Positions 26,483 to 35,284 of a stretch of 64,000 nucleotides of DNA are shown here, piece after piece. The notes under the pieces were generated by a model. It was not told the origin of the DNA, searched no databases, and saw only the letters and a list, made by a program, of their open reading frames with translations. The stretch comes from Gammaproteobacteria bacterium (GTDB lineage Bacteria; Pseudomonadota; Gammaproteobacteria; Steroidobacterales; Steroidobacteraceae). Where the stretch lies: contig JAQGOG010000150.1 of the NCBI GenBank assembly GCA_028293765.1, forward strand, positions 1-64,000. The letters run 5' to 3'. Position 1 is the first letter of the stretch. Every line of letters begins with the position of its first letter. The position numbers and the translations under genes are program-made.

Positions 26483-27580
26483 TCAGAGCTTGGCCCGGTA
26501 CTCGGTTTGCACGGGCCGGATTTTCTTGTCGGTGCCGAAGAAGGCATGCTTCGACATGTCTGCCGAATACCGGCTCGCCTCCGGATGGCGGCCAAGGGCC
26601 TCTGCCAGCGCACGGATGTGATGCGGTCCGGCGCCACAACACACGCCGAGATAGCGAATGCCGAGCTCGAAGGCTTCGCGTCCAAAGTCGCCCATTTCGG
26701 AGCGCGTGCACACGAACGGGTCCAGTCCGGTTGGAAACGCCCGCGCGTTGTCACAACAGCGATCGGTCAAGGACATGAAGGAAGGCTGCTGGCGGGTCGT
26801 GCGATAAGGCACCGGTAGCGCCCCCACGACGCATTTTACGGCGCGGCGGATTTTCTTGAGGATGGGCATCATCGTCGCCGGTCCGCGGTGACAATTGAGC
26901 CCCACGACCTCCGCGCCCGCCGCCTCCAGGCGTTGGCAGGTCTCGACCGGACTCCAGCCCTCCCGCATATTCTCTTCGCGATGCACCGAGAACGTCACGA
27001 CCGCCGGCACCTTGGAATACTTTTTGATGGCCTCGAGCGCCATCAACGCCTCGCCACCCCAGGAAAACGTCTCGGCCACGATGTAATCGACGCCGGCGTC
27101 CGCGGCCCAGCCGACCTGCTCCGCGAAGATCCGTTCGACCTCCTTGAGCGCTTTGCCATCCGTCGGATCGTAGATGTTGGTATTGCAGATGTCGCCGGCG
27201 AACAGAGTGCCCGTGCGGCGGGCGACTTTCTTCGCGATCCTGAGCGCGGTGCGATTCATCGGGACGAGATCCTTCTCGCGGCCGATGACCCGCAGCTTCT
27301 CGCGATGAACGTAGTACGTCAGCGCCTGGGTTACGTCAGATCCCGCGCGCACGAAGTCCATGTGCAGTTGTTCAACGACCTCCGGGTGCTCGGCGAGCAC
27401 GACGGGAACGAACGCGCCGGCCTGGAGATAGCCGCGGCGTTCGAGCTCGAACACGTAGCCTTCGGCGCAGATCACCGGGCCGGCCGCCAGACGCCGCATC
27501 AATCCGGGCTCCTTCTCCTTGCCCGGGGCGGGCGCCGCTTTCGCGTTTACCGAACGACTCACCGCCGAAGATTTCATCAT
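26483..27580 (-). CDS. Betaine-homocysteine S-methyltransferase-like enzyme
   Basis: A 365-residue homocysteine S-methyltransferase-family protein. The zinc-binding cysteines are visible in VVGLNCHRGP and GVCCGAGPHHIRAL, as in BHMT. The middle segment GDVTQALTYYVHREK is written here as SDVTQALTYYVHREK. BHMT moves one methyl group from glycine betaine to homocysteine, giving methionine and dimethylglycine. It lies 24 bp after the dimethylglycine-dehydrogenase-like gene on the same strand, with GGAG 6 bp before its ATG, which supports betaine as methyl donor. Another methylated amine or sulfonium donor is possible. Confidence 0.85.
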   Translation of the reverse strand: MMKSSAVSRSVNAKAAPAPGKEKEPGLMRRLAAGPVICAEGYVFELERRGYLQAGAFVPVVLAEHPEVVEQLHMDFVRAGSDVTQALTYYVHREKLRVIGREKDLVPMNRTALRIAKKVARRTGTLFAGDICNTNIYDPTDGKALKEVERIFAEQVGWAADAGVDYIVAETFSWGGEALMALEAIKKYSKVPAVVTFSVHREENMREGWSPVETCQRLEAAGAEVVGLNCHRGPATMMPILKKIRRAVKCVVGALPVPYRTTRQQPSFMSLTDRCCDNARAFPTGLDPFVCTRSEMGDFGREAFELGIRYLGVCCGAGPHHIRALAEALGRHPEASRYSADMSKHAFFGTDKKIRPVQTEYRAKL

Positions 27581-27604
27581 TTGGGTCTCCTCAAGACTCG
27601 TCGC

Positions 27605-30016
27605 TTAACCACGCATCCGACTGCCGTTGGGATCGAAAGCCGCGGCGGCCTGACGCTCGGCCTTGCGGCGCTCACCGATGATCTCGATCTCGAAACCGAC
27701 ACTCGCATCGGCAAGGGCTGCCGGAATGTAGCCCAGTGCGAGCGAGCGTTGCACGCTGTGGCCGTACGCGCCGGAGGTCACCCAGCCGACGACCTTGCCG
27801 TCGTGCCAGATGGGCTCGTCGCCGATGGCATCGGTATCCCCAGCCTCTACCGCGAATGCGGTGAGCCGTAGCGCGCCGCCTCCTTCCTTCTCTTCAATCG
27901 CAGCCGAGCGGCCGATGAAATCACCCTTGTTCAGATCGACGAAGCGTCCGAGACCCGCCTCGTACGGACCGTAGATCGGACGGTATTCCCGTGCCCAGGT
28001 GCCGAAGCTTTTTTCGATTCGCAGGGTATTCAGGGCGCGGGCACCGAAGGGCTTCATGCCGTGCGGGCGCCCCGCCGTGACGAGGAGGTCGTAGAGTGCA
28101 CGCTGATAGTCGGTGGTCACCCAGATCTCATAGCCGAGATCGCCGGTGAAGGAGATGCGGCCGACCAGCGCGGGGACCATGCCGATGTCCATTCGTTTGA
28201 ACGCCAGGAACGGGAATGCCTCGCGCGACAAATCCTCGCGCACCAGACTCTGCAGCAGGGCGCGCGACCCTGGTCCGGCGACGGACAATCCCACATACTC
28301 CATCGCGCAGGGGCGTAACGAGACGCCGGATGGTGGCAGGTGCCGCTCGAACCAACGAAGGTAATAGGTTTCCGCGGCATAGGTGCCGATGAGGAAGACG
28401 CGATCTCGCGCCACACGGCACATGGTGAAGTCGCCAATGAGCTTGCCTCGCCCATTCAGCATCGGGGTCAAGGCAATGCGCCCGACGTTCGGCACACGGT
28501 TCGCCATCATGCGCGACAGCCACTCCTCCGTGCCGGGTCCCGAGATCTCAAATTTTCCGTAGTTGGAGATTTCCAGTAGACCAACTGCATCGCGCACCGT
28601 CTTGCACTCGGCCGCGACGTACGGGTGCGCGCTCGAGCGGCGAAACGTGACGTCCTCCTGTGCTTGCGCGGCGGTCGGCGCAAACCATAGCGGGTATTCC
28701 AGTCCGCAATAGTCGCCAAACACCGCGTGCTCACTTTGCAGCCGATCGTAGATCGGTGTAGTGCGTAACGGACGGGCCGCAGGAAGCTCCTCGTTGGGGA
28801 AGCGGATACGGAAGCGGCGGGAGTAATTCTCGCGCACCTTGGCGTTGGTGTAGGCGAGTGTCGTCCAGTCGCCGTAACGCGAAACGTCCATGCCCCAGAC
28901 GTCAGCGCCCGGATCGCCGTCGACCATCCAATGGGACAGCGCGAGACCCACACCGCCTCCCTGGCTGAACCCTGCCATGACGCCGCAGGCGACCCAGAAG
29001 TTGCGCAGTCCCTTCACGGGCCCCACGAGCGGATTGCCATCCGGCGCGAAGGTGAAGGGACCGTTGACGACCTTCCTGATTCCGACCTCGCCCAGCGCCG
29101 GGAAATGTTCGAAGCCTACCTCGAGACTCGGCGCAATCCGTTCCAGGTCGTTCGGCAGCAGATTCTGCCCAAAATCCCAGGGCGTGGAGACCTCGGACCA
29201 GGGCACGCCGGCACGCTCGTAAGTGCCCATGAGCATGCCGCCCCGCTCTTCGCGTAGATAGATCTCGCCCTCGAAGTCGATGCAATGAAGCTGCTCTTTC
29301 TGAGCTTTCAGCGCGGGAATTTCCTCCGTGATGAGGTACTGATGCTCCATGGCCAGGACCGGCAACTCGAGGCCCACCATTCGACCGACTTCGCGCGCCC
29401 ACAGGCCGCCCGCATTCACGACATGCTCGGCGTGCACGTTGCCGTGATCGGTGATGACATCCCATGATCCATCACTGCGCGGTTTGAGGTCGACGACGCG
29501 CGTATGCCGCACGATCTCGGCACCGCCGATCTGCGCCGATTTCGCGTAGGCGTGGGTGACGCCGTATGGATCGACGTGGCCCTCGATAGGATCGAACATG
29601 GCGCCGACAAAGTGTTTCTTCTCCATCAGCGGAAACAGCTTCGCCGCTTCCTCGACCGAGATGATCTCGAGGTCCATGCCGAGATAGCGGCCGCGCGCTT
29701 GCGCCATCCTCAGCCAGTCGAGCCGCTCACGAGTGCCGGCTAGCATGATGCCTCCCGTGATGTGCACTCCGCAGGACTGCCCTGAGATCCGCTCGATCTC
29801 CTCGTACAACTTGATCGTGTACTGCTGCAGTTTGGCGATGTTGGGGTCACCATTGACGGTGTGCATGCCTCCGGCAGCGTGCCAGGTGGAACCCGAAGTC
29901 AACTCCTCGCGCTCGATCAACAGCACGTCACTCCAACCGGCCTTCGTCAGGTGATAAAGAACACTGGCGCCCACGACTCCGCCGCCAATCACCACGACTC
30001 GCGCAGCGCTCTTCAT
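27605..30016 (-). CDS. Dimethylglycine dehydrogenase-like FAD/folate oxidoreductase
   Basis: An 803-residue two-part protein: an N-terminal DAO-type FAD domain (VVVIGGGVVGASVLYHL at residues 7-23, the SGSTWHAAGG segment with a His that may hold FAD covalently) and a C-terminal aminomethyltransferase (GcvT-like) folate domain from about residue 430. This is the dimethylglycine/sarcosine dehydrogenase layout. It demethylates dimethylglycine to sarcosine, passing the one-carbon unit to tetrahydrofolate. GGAGAAG precedes the ATG. It sits between a GcvA-type LysR gene (36 bp upstream) and BHMT, consistent with betaine breakdown. Close relatives use other N-methyl amino acids. Confidence 0.87.
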   Translation of the reverse strand: MKSAARVVVIGGGVVGASVLYHLTKAGWSDVLLIEREELTSGSTWHAAGGMHTVNGDPNIAKLQQYTIKLYEEIERISGQSCGVHITGGIMLAGTRERLDWLRMAQARGRYLGMDLEIISVEEAAKLFPLMEKKHFVGAMFDPIEGHVDPYGVTHAYAKSAQIGGAEIVRHTRVVDLKPRSDGSWDVITDHGNVHAEHVVNAGGLWAREVGRMVGLELPVLAMEHQYLITEEIPALKAQKEQLHCIDFEGEIYLREERGGMLMGTYERAGVPWSEVSTPWDFGQNLLPNDLERIAPSLEVGFEHFPALGEVGIRKVVNGPFTFAPDGNPLVGPVKGLRNFWVACGVMAGFSQGGGVGLALSHWMVDGDPGADVWGMDVSRYGDWTTLAYTNAKVRENYSRRFRIRFPNEELPAARPLRTTPIYDRLQSEHAVFGDYCGLEYPLWFAPTAAQAQEDVTFRRSSAHPYVAAECKTVRDAVGLLEISNYGKFEISGPGTEEWLSRMMANRVPNVGRIALTPMLNGRGKLIGDFTMCRVARDRVFLIGTYAAETYYLRWFERHLPPSGVSLRPCAMEYVGLSVAGPGSRALLQSLVREDLSREAFPFLAFKRMDIGMVPALVGRISFTGDLGYEIWVTTDYQRALYDLLVTAGRPHGMKPFGARALNTLRIEKSFGTWAREYRPIYGPYEAGLGRFVDLNKGDFIGRSAAIEEKEGGGALRLTAFAVEAGDTDAIGDEPIWHDGKVVGWVTSGAYGHSVQRSLALGYIPAALADASVGFEIEIIGERRKAERQAAAAFDPNGSRMRG

Positions 30017-30052
30017 GGCTTCTTCTCCGGACCGCGGCAGCCGCCCGACGCT

Positions 30053-31021
30053 TCACTCATTGGATACGGCCAGCTGTAGGGGCGAGCCGGGAACAGCGGA
30101 GCGAGTGCTGCCAAACCGCTCGATCAGCCAGGAACGAAACAGGGCAATGGCGGTGTCGCTCAGTCCTTCCGGATGCGTGATCAGATAGTAGCCATAGCCA
30201 TCGTCGAGCGTGACCTCGAACGGTTTCACGAGCCGGCCAGCGCGGATCTCATCGCCAAACAGGTTGGTATCGACCAGGGCGATCCCCTGGCCGCTGAGCG
30301 CGTATTGCACCGCGAGCACCGCCGTGTCGAACACCAGGCCGCGCTCGATGTGCACGGAGCCGAGCCCCGCCTGGCGCATGAACTCCGACCAGACGTGATG
30401 TCGCGGCAGGTCGGCAATGCGGACATGAACGATCTCATTCGCCTCGATGAAGGCGCCGAGATCCTTGCCCTGGTGAAGGGCCGCGATGTTGGGGTGACAC
30501 AGGATACTCAAGCGCACCGGCCACAATAGATCCGTAACGAGATCCGTCACGGTAGGCTTGGAGTACACGACCGCCACGTCGACATCGCCAAGCGGCGGTC
30601 CGACGCCGTATGGGCTGATGAGGTCGATGTCCACTTCGGTGCTCGCCCCCCGGAAGTCGCGCAGGATCGGCACCGCGAGCTGCACCGCGAAACTCGGCGG
30701 CATCTGCACTCGCAGGGTACGTTGGGTCGGCGCCCCATCGTTGCGAATGTCATCGAGCGCATACTCCAGCCGGTCGAAGGACTTCACGACGGCCGGTAGT
30801 AAGTGTTGGCCGGCCTTCGTCAGCATCAGAGCGTGCGGCTTCCGATCGAAAAGCTGCACGCCGGTGAGGCGTTCGAGTGCGATGACATGCCGGGACAGCG
30901 CGCTCTGCGAGATCAGCAGTGCGTTGGCCGCCGCAGTGAAGCTGCCGTGTTTTGCCACGCCCTCAAAGGCGCGCAATGCATTCAAGGGCAGCCAGCGTCG
31001 ATCGATCGTCTTCTTACCCAT
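30053..31021 (-). CDS. GcvA-like LysR-family regulator
   Basis: A 322-residue LysR regulator. The N-terminal RRWLPLNALRAFEGVAKHGS and FTAAANALLISQSALSRHV helix-turn-helix, and the effector domain, resemble the GcvA branch that controls glycine cleavage and amine pathways. It is the first gene of the minus-strand DMGDH-BHMT string (36 bp to DMGDH) and is divergent from an aldehyde dehydrogenase/enolase pair, so it probably controls both sides. Effector unknown; a glycine-related or betaine-type metabolite is a reasonable guess. Confidence 0.88.
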   Translation of the reverse strand: MGKKTIDRRWLPLNALRAFEGVAKHGSFTAAANALLISQSALSRHVIALERLTGVQLFDRKPHALMLTKAGQHLLPAVVKSFDRLEYALDDIRNDGAPTQRTLRVQMPPSFAVQLAVPILRDFRGASTEVDIDLISPYGVGPPLGDVDVAVVYSKPTVTDLVTDLLWPVRLSILCHPNIAALHQGKDLGAFIEANEIVHVRIADLPRHHVWSEFMRQAGLGSVHIERGLVFDTAVLAVQYALSGQGIALVDTNLFGDEIRAGRLVKPFEVTLDDGYGYYLITHPEGLSDTAIALFRSWLIERFGSTRSAVPGSPLQLAVSNE

Positions 31022-31216
31022 AGACAGGTTCCTGGAGCCGCGCGCGGTGACCTCGCTTGTCGATACTAGACCCTAGCCTCACGCCAAGGCGACCCCCGAT
31101 TCCAATGCCTTTTTTCGATGTAGCTAATCAATTTCTCGGCTTGGACGCCGCGGTCGATTATGAAACCCTGACAGGCGCCGCATGCAGACCGATTCTTCCC
31201 CCGAGCGCCAAGCCTC
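31022..31216. promoter_or_regulatory. Divergent control region between LysR and aldehyde dehydrogenase genes
   Basis: This 195-bp gap separates the LysR-DMGDH-BHMT operon from the aldehyde dehydrogenase/enolase operon and must hold both promoters. A CTAG-ACC-CTAG repeat lies at 31066-31076, 45 bp before the LysR start, and an AT-rich stretch is at about 31110-31135. No confident -35/-10 pair was found. The repeat as a LysR site is only a suggestion. Confidence 0.35.
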
Positions 31217-32722
31217 ATGCCTACCCCTAGTACCGGTCGCTCTCGTCAGGATTGGGAGCAGCTCGCCGCGACTGTGCGGCATGAGGGTCGCGCTTTCATC
31301 GGCGGTAGGCTCGTTGCCCCCCTTGCGGGCCGCACGTTCGAGGACGTAAGCCCGATAGACGGCCGCGTCGTGACCGAAGTAGCCAGATGCGACCCGACCG
31401 ATGTCGACGCGGCGGTACAAGCGGCGCGAGCGGCCTTCGACGCCGGCAGCTGGCGGCATACCGATCCGAAGACTCGCAAGGACGTCCTGCATCGCTTCGC
31501 TCAGCTCATCCGGGACGATACCGACCGGCTGGCGTTGCTGGAGACCCTGGACGTGGGCAAGCCCATCGTCGACTCCGTGAACGTCGATGTGCCCTTCGCG
31601 GCGGACTGCATCGCTTATTACGCGGAGTACGCCGACAAACTGTACGACGAGGTGGCGCCCACCGCACCCCATGAGCTTGCATTGGTCCGGCGCGAGCCGC
31701 TTGGCGTGGTCGCTGCCATCGTGCCGTGGAACTACCCGCTGATCATCAGCGCATGGAAGCTGGCGCCGGCCCTGCTTGCGGGCAACTCGGTCGTCTTGAA
31801 ACCCGCCGAACAGTCCCCGCTCAGCGCGATCCGCCTGGGAGAGCTGGGTAGCGAGGCCGGACTCCCGCCCGGCGTGCTGAACATCGTACCCGGCTTCGGT
31901 GAGGAGGCAGGCAAGGCCCTCGCGCTGCACGACGACGTCGACATGGTGAGCTTCACGGGCTCGACGGAGGTAGGCAAGTTGATGCTGCGCTACGCCGGCG
32001 ACTCCAATCTCAAGCGGGTCGCCCTCGAATGCGGCGGCAAGAGCCCGCACGTCGTCATGGCAGATGCGGATATCGAGTCCGCCGCGGCCGGCATTGCCTG
32101 GGGTATCTACTACAACCAGGGCGAGACCTGCCACGCCGGATCGCGCGTGATCGTTCACGCCAGTATCAAGGATGCCCTCGTTGCTGCCATCGCCCGTATC
32201 GCCGCCACAATTACCCTCGGGCATCCTCTTGATCCGGGAACACGGATGGGCGCGCTCATCGACGCCGGTCACATGACACGCGTATTGGGATATATCGACA
32301 GCGGAGTTTCCGAAGGCGCACGGATCGCGCTCGGAGGCCGACGCGCGCACGAAGAATTCGGGGGCTACTACGTCGAGGCGACTATCCTCGATGACGTAAG
32401 TCCCCACATGCGGGTCGCGCGCGAGGAAATCTTCGGCCCGGTACTGACGGTCATGACCTTCCTCGAGGAGCGGGAGGCGGTGCAGCTCGCCAACGATTCG
32501 AATTACGGACTTGCCGCCGCGGTGTGGACCGCTGACATGAATGTAGCGCACCGCCTCTCCGCGGCGCTTCGCGCGGGTACGGTCTGGGTCAACACCTTCG
32601 ACCGCTCCTCTCTCGCTACACCGTTCGGCGGCTTCAAGCAATCCGGCTTCGGACGCGACCGGTCCCACCACGCGATCGACAAATACTCCGATCTGAAGAC
32701 CATCTGGACGGCCTACCGATGA
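31217..32722 (+). CDS. Aldehyde dehydrogenase, betaine-aldehyde/aminoaldehyde type
   Basis: A 501-residue ALDH-superfamily enzyme. Motifs: VPWNYPLIISAWKLAPAL, FTGSTEVGK, the base Glu in LECGGKSPHVV and nucleophilic Cys in NQGETCHAGSRV. The aminoaldehyde/betaine-aldehyde and PuuC-type subgroups share the KSPHVV and NQGE(T/V)C text. It would oxidise betaine aldehyde, or a related aminoaldehyde, to the acid using NAD(P). It is divergent from LysR-DMGDH-BHMT and followed after 21 bp by an enolase-superfamily gene. With the GMC enzyme at 57.3 kb it could complete choline to glycine betaine. Substrate assignment is inferred from neighbours. Confidence 0.88.
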   Translation: MPTPSTGRSRQDWEQLAATVRHEGRAFIGGRLVAPLAGRTFEDVSPIDGRVVTEVARCDPTDVDAAVQAARAAFDAGSWRHTDPKTRKDVLHRFAQLIRDDTDRLALLETLDVGKPIVDSVNVDVPFAADCIAYYAEYADKLYDEVAPTAPHELALVRREPLGVVAAIVPWNYPLIISAWKLAPALLAGNSVVLKPAEQSPLSAIRLGELGSEAGLPPGVLNIVPGFGEEAGKALALHDDVDMVSFTGSTEVGKLMLRYAGDSNLKRVALECGGKSPHVVMADADIESAAAGIAWGIYYNQGETCHAGSRVIVHASIKDALVAAIARIAATITLGHPLDPGTRMGALIDAGHMTRVLGYIDSGVSEGARIALGGRRAHEEFGGYYVEATILDDVSPHMRVAREEIFGPVLTVMTFLEEREAVQLANDSNYGLAAAVWTADMNVAHRLSAALRAGTVWVNTFDRSSLATPFGGFKQSGFGRDRSHHAIDKYSDLKTIWTAYR

Positions 32723-32743
32723 GCGCACGCTTGCGAGGAACCC

Positions 32744-33871
32744 ATGTCGCCCGCCCGTGAACACCGCATTGCCGCGATCGGGATCACCCACCACCGGTTG
32801 CCGCTGGAGCCGGCGTTCCACGCGAGCTGGGATACCAAGCCGCGAGTGCACTTCGATGCGACGGTCGTGCGGGTCACGACGGACACGGGGCTCGTCGGCT
32901 ACGGTTCGGGCGATCGAATGCTCGGCTTCGAGGGCCACGAGAAACTCTTCATCGGGCACGATCCGCTGGCGCTCGAGCGGCACTATCGCGTGCTGTCGCA
33001 CATCGATTTTCACTACGGCCGCTGCTGGCCGCTGGATCTGGCGTTGTGGGATCTCGCCGGCAAGATCATGGGGCAGCCTTGCTGGAAGCTGCTCGGCGGA
33101 TTGTCGAACCGCATACGCGCTTACGCATCCTCGGGCACCTTGCGCGATCCGGGTGCCATGGCCGAAAGCGCCGAAAGCTATCTCGAACAGGGGTTCCCGG
33201 CTCTGAAATTGCGCTTTCACCGGAGCGACTGGCACGACGATGTCAGGGCGCTCGAGGCCGTGCGCGCGCGGGTTGGGCAGAAGCTCGAGCTGCTCGTCGA
33301 TTGCAACCAGGGCTGGCGCCTGCCGTGGGATACGGAATCCTCATGGAGTCTCAAGGATGCGCTCGCGGTCGCCCGGGAGCTCGAGCGTCTGGGTGTGTAC
33401 TGGATGGAGGAGCCGTTGCATCGGGGTGACCATGCCGGAATGCGGGCGTTGCGTGAGGCGACCGATGTCCGGATCGCCGCCGGTGAGATGACACGCCAAC
33501 TCCATGAATTGCGGGACCTCATAACGGGCGGCTGCGTCGATGTTCTGCAGCCCGATGTGGCGCTCGTTGGCGGCATTACGGGTCTGCGGCGCATTGCGAT
33601 CATGGCGCAGGAACACAACCTCATCTTCACACCCCATACCTGGACGAACGGCATGGGCGTCACGGCCAACGCGCACCTGGTCGCCGGGATGGTCGACGCG
33701 CCGTTCCTCGAGTTTCCCTACGATCCGCCGGAGTGGGCCTTGAGTCGCCGGGACTTCATGATGGCGGAGCCGCTCCGAGCCGATCGCGACGGCTGGCTGA
33801 ACCTGAGCTCCAAGCCCGGGATGGGCTACGCCCTCGATGAGGCCGCACTGGCCGCGACGCTTTTGCCCTGA
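32744..33871 (+). CDS. Enolase-superfamily enzyme, mandelate-racemase type
   Basis: A 375-residue protein with the N-terminal capping domain and the barrel of the mandelate racemase/muconate lactonising family. Metal ligands are probably Asp in LLVDCNQGW, Glu in YWMEEPL and Glu in IAAGEMTR. Catalytic residues are probably Lys in ALKLRFHR (a K-x-R motif), Asp in LQPDVALVGG and His in FTPHTWTNGMG. The family abstracts the alpha proton of a carboxylate, giving racemisation or dehydration. It follows the aldehyde dehydrogenase by 21 bp. The Lys plus His-Asp set would allow racemase or epimerase chemistry on an acid made by the dehydrogenase. Exact reaction unknown. Confidence 0.85.
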   Translation: MSPAREHRIAAIGITHHRLPLEPAFHASWDTKPRVHFDATVVRVTTDTGLVGYGSGDRMLGFEGHEKLFIGHDPLALERHYRVLSHIDFHYGRCWPLDLALWDLAGKIMGQPCWKLLGGLSNRIRAYASSGTLRDPGAMAESAESYLEQGFPALKLRFHRSDWHDDVRALEAVRARVGQKLELLVDCNQGWRLPWDTESSWSLKDALAVARELERLGVYWMEEPLHRGDHAGMRALREATDVRIAAGEMTRQLHELRDLITGGCVDVLQPDVALVGGITGLRRIAIMAQEHNLIFTPHTWTNGMGVTANAHLVAGMVDAPFLEFPYDPPEWALSRRDFMMAEPLRADRDGWLNLSSKPGMGYALDEAALAATLLP

Positions 33872-33904
33872 TCCTCCTTTCGTAGGGGCTCACAGCGGCT
33901 GAGG

Positions 33905-35257
33905 TCAGCTGCCGGCAGGCGCCACTGCTGGCGCTCTGTCGCTCAGGAACGGGATGGCCGCCAGAGCAACGAGCGCAGCAAGCATGACATACCATGCGGG
34001 AGCAAATACCGAACCACCCGGCCGCCGCGTGAACCACGTGAGGATCATGGGCGCGAATCCGCCGAATATCGTGAACGCGCCGTTGTAAACGAGCGACGTC
34101 CCGGTCGAACGGACGCCGGTGGGAAAGATCTCGGCCAACCCGGCCGGCGCAACGCCGACGAAGCTGGCCACCAGCACGCAGAAGGCGGTCATGACGCCTA
34201 TCAGGACCCCAGTGCTCGGAAAGGCCCGTAACAACATGAACAGCGGCAGGACGCACACCAACAGCGCCAGGGCGCTGAGCGTCAGCAGCCTGCGCCTGCC
34301 GATTCGATCGGACGCCGCGCCGAATGCAACACAGCCAGCGACGAACGCAACGTTGGCGACGAGAGATGCACCGAACGCCTGGCGTGCAGTGAAGCCAAAC
34401 GTAATCTGCACGTAAACCGGCACGTAAACGATCAGAACGTAGACCGCAACGGCCCACAGAACGGCGACGCCAAAACCGACTAGCAGCTCGCGGCGGTGGT
34501 TCGTGAACGTCTCAAGCAATGGCGACTTCCTGGTCGGGCTGTCCCGGCGGCGTCGCTCGACCTCGGCTTCGAAACTCTGCGTCTCGTGTAGCGTCCGGCG
34601 CAGAAACAAACCCGCCGGCAGGATGAGGAGCCCGAAAAGGAAGGGAATCCGCCAGCCCCACGCCTCGACCGAGCTGGGCGGCAAAAACGTCGTGACCGAA
34701 AAAGCGGCCAAGGCGCCTAGAATGTTCGACATTCCCATGCTCGCCTCGAGCCACGACGTCACCACACCGCGGTGTTGCGGAGCTGCGTTTTCCAGGAGGA
34801 AGGCCGTCGCTCCCCCTACTTCGCCGCCGGCCGAAAAACCCTGTAGTACGCGGCCGAACAGCAGCAGCAACGGAGCCCCGATACCGATCGTCGCGTAGGC
34901 GGGAGCGAGAGCGATCGTGCCGGTTCCCGCCGCCATGAGCAGGATGGTCAATGTGAGAGCCGCCTTCCTCCCGGCCCGATCGCCGTAGTTCCCGATGAGG
35001 ACCGCGCCGATCGGCCGAACGACGAACCCGAGCCCGAAAGCCAGAAACGCCTTGAGCAGATTGAGCGACTGATCCTCGCCCGGGAAGAAATTTCTGGCGA
35101 CATACGCGGCGAACAGCGCGTACACAGTGAAGTCGTACCATTCGAGCATGTTGCCGACGGACGCTGCAACGATAGCGCGGGTCTTTCCCGCCAGCATCGC
35201 CGTAGGCGCCCCCTCGAGCGCTGCAGGCGCCGTTAGAGACTCTTCGCGCAGCGTCAC
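33905..35257 (-). CDS. MHS-family (ProP/KgtP-type) MFS symporter
   Basis: A 450-residue, 12-helix carrier of the metabolite:H+ symporter family. Visible signatures are SVGNMLEWYDFTVYALFA in helix 1, RPIGAVLIGNYGDRAGRKAA between helices 2 and 3, and GRVLQGFSAGGEVGG. Family members import proline, betaine, ectoine, dicarboxylates and similar zwitterions or anions. It is the last gene of the eight-gene minus-strand operon, 27 bp after the desaturase-like gene, and probably brings the final breakdown product into the cytoplasm. The start is uncertain: GTG at 35257 fits the operon spacing, and an in-frame ATG at 35197 is an alternative. Confidence 0.87.
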   Translation of the reverse strand: MTLREESLTAPAALEGAPTAMLAGKTRAIVAASVGNMLEWYDFTVYALFAAYVARNFFPGEDQSLNLLKAFLAFGLGFVVRPIGAVLIGNYGDRAGRKAALTLTILLMAAGTGTIALAPAYATIGIGAPLLLLFGRVLQGFSAGGEVGGATAFLLENAAPQHRGVVTSWLEASMGMSNILGALAAFSVTTFLPPSSVEAWGWRIPFLFGLLILPAGLFLRRTLHETQSFEAEVERRRRDSPTRKSPLLETFTNHRRELLVGFGVAVLWAVAVYVLIVYVPVYVQITFGFTARQAFGASLVANVAFVAGCVAFGAASDRIGRRRLLTLSALALLVCVLPLFMLLRAFPSTGVLIGVMTAFCVLVASFVGVAPAGLAEIFPTGVRSTGTSLVYNGAFTIFGGFAPMILTWFTRRPGGSVFAPAWYVMLAALVALAAIPFLSDRAPAVAPAGS

Positions 35258-35284
35258 CGCCTGGCGCCCGAAGGGTCGTACGAG

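Noticed and set aside
31124-33235. A 703-codon antisense frame over the aldehyde dehydrogenase and enolase genes
   Set aside because: Both sense genes show full catalytic motif sets; the antisense product shows none.
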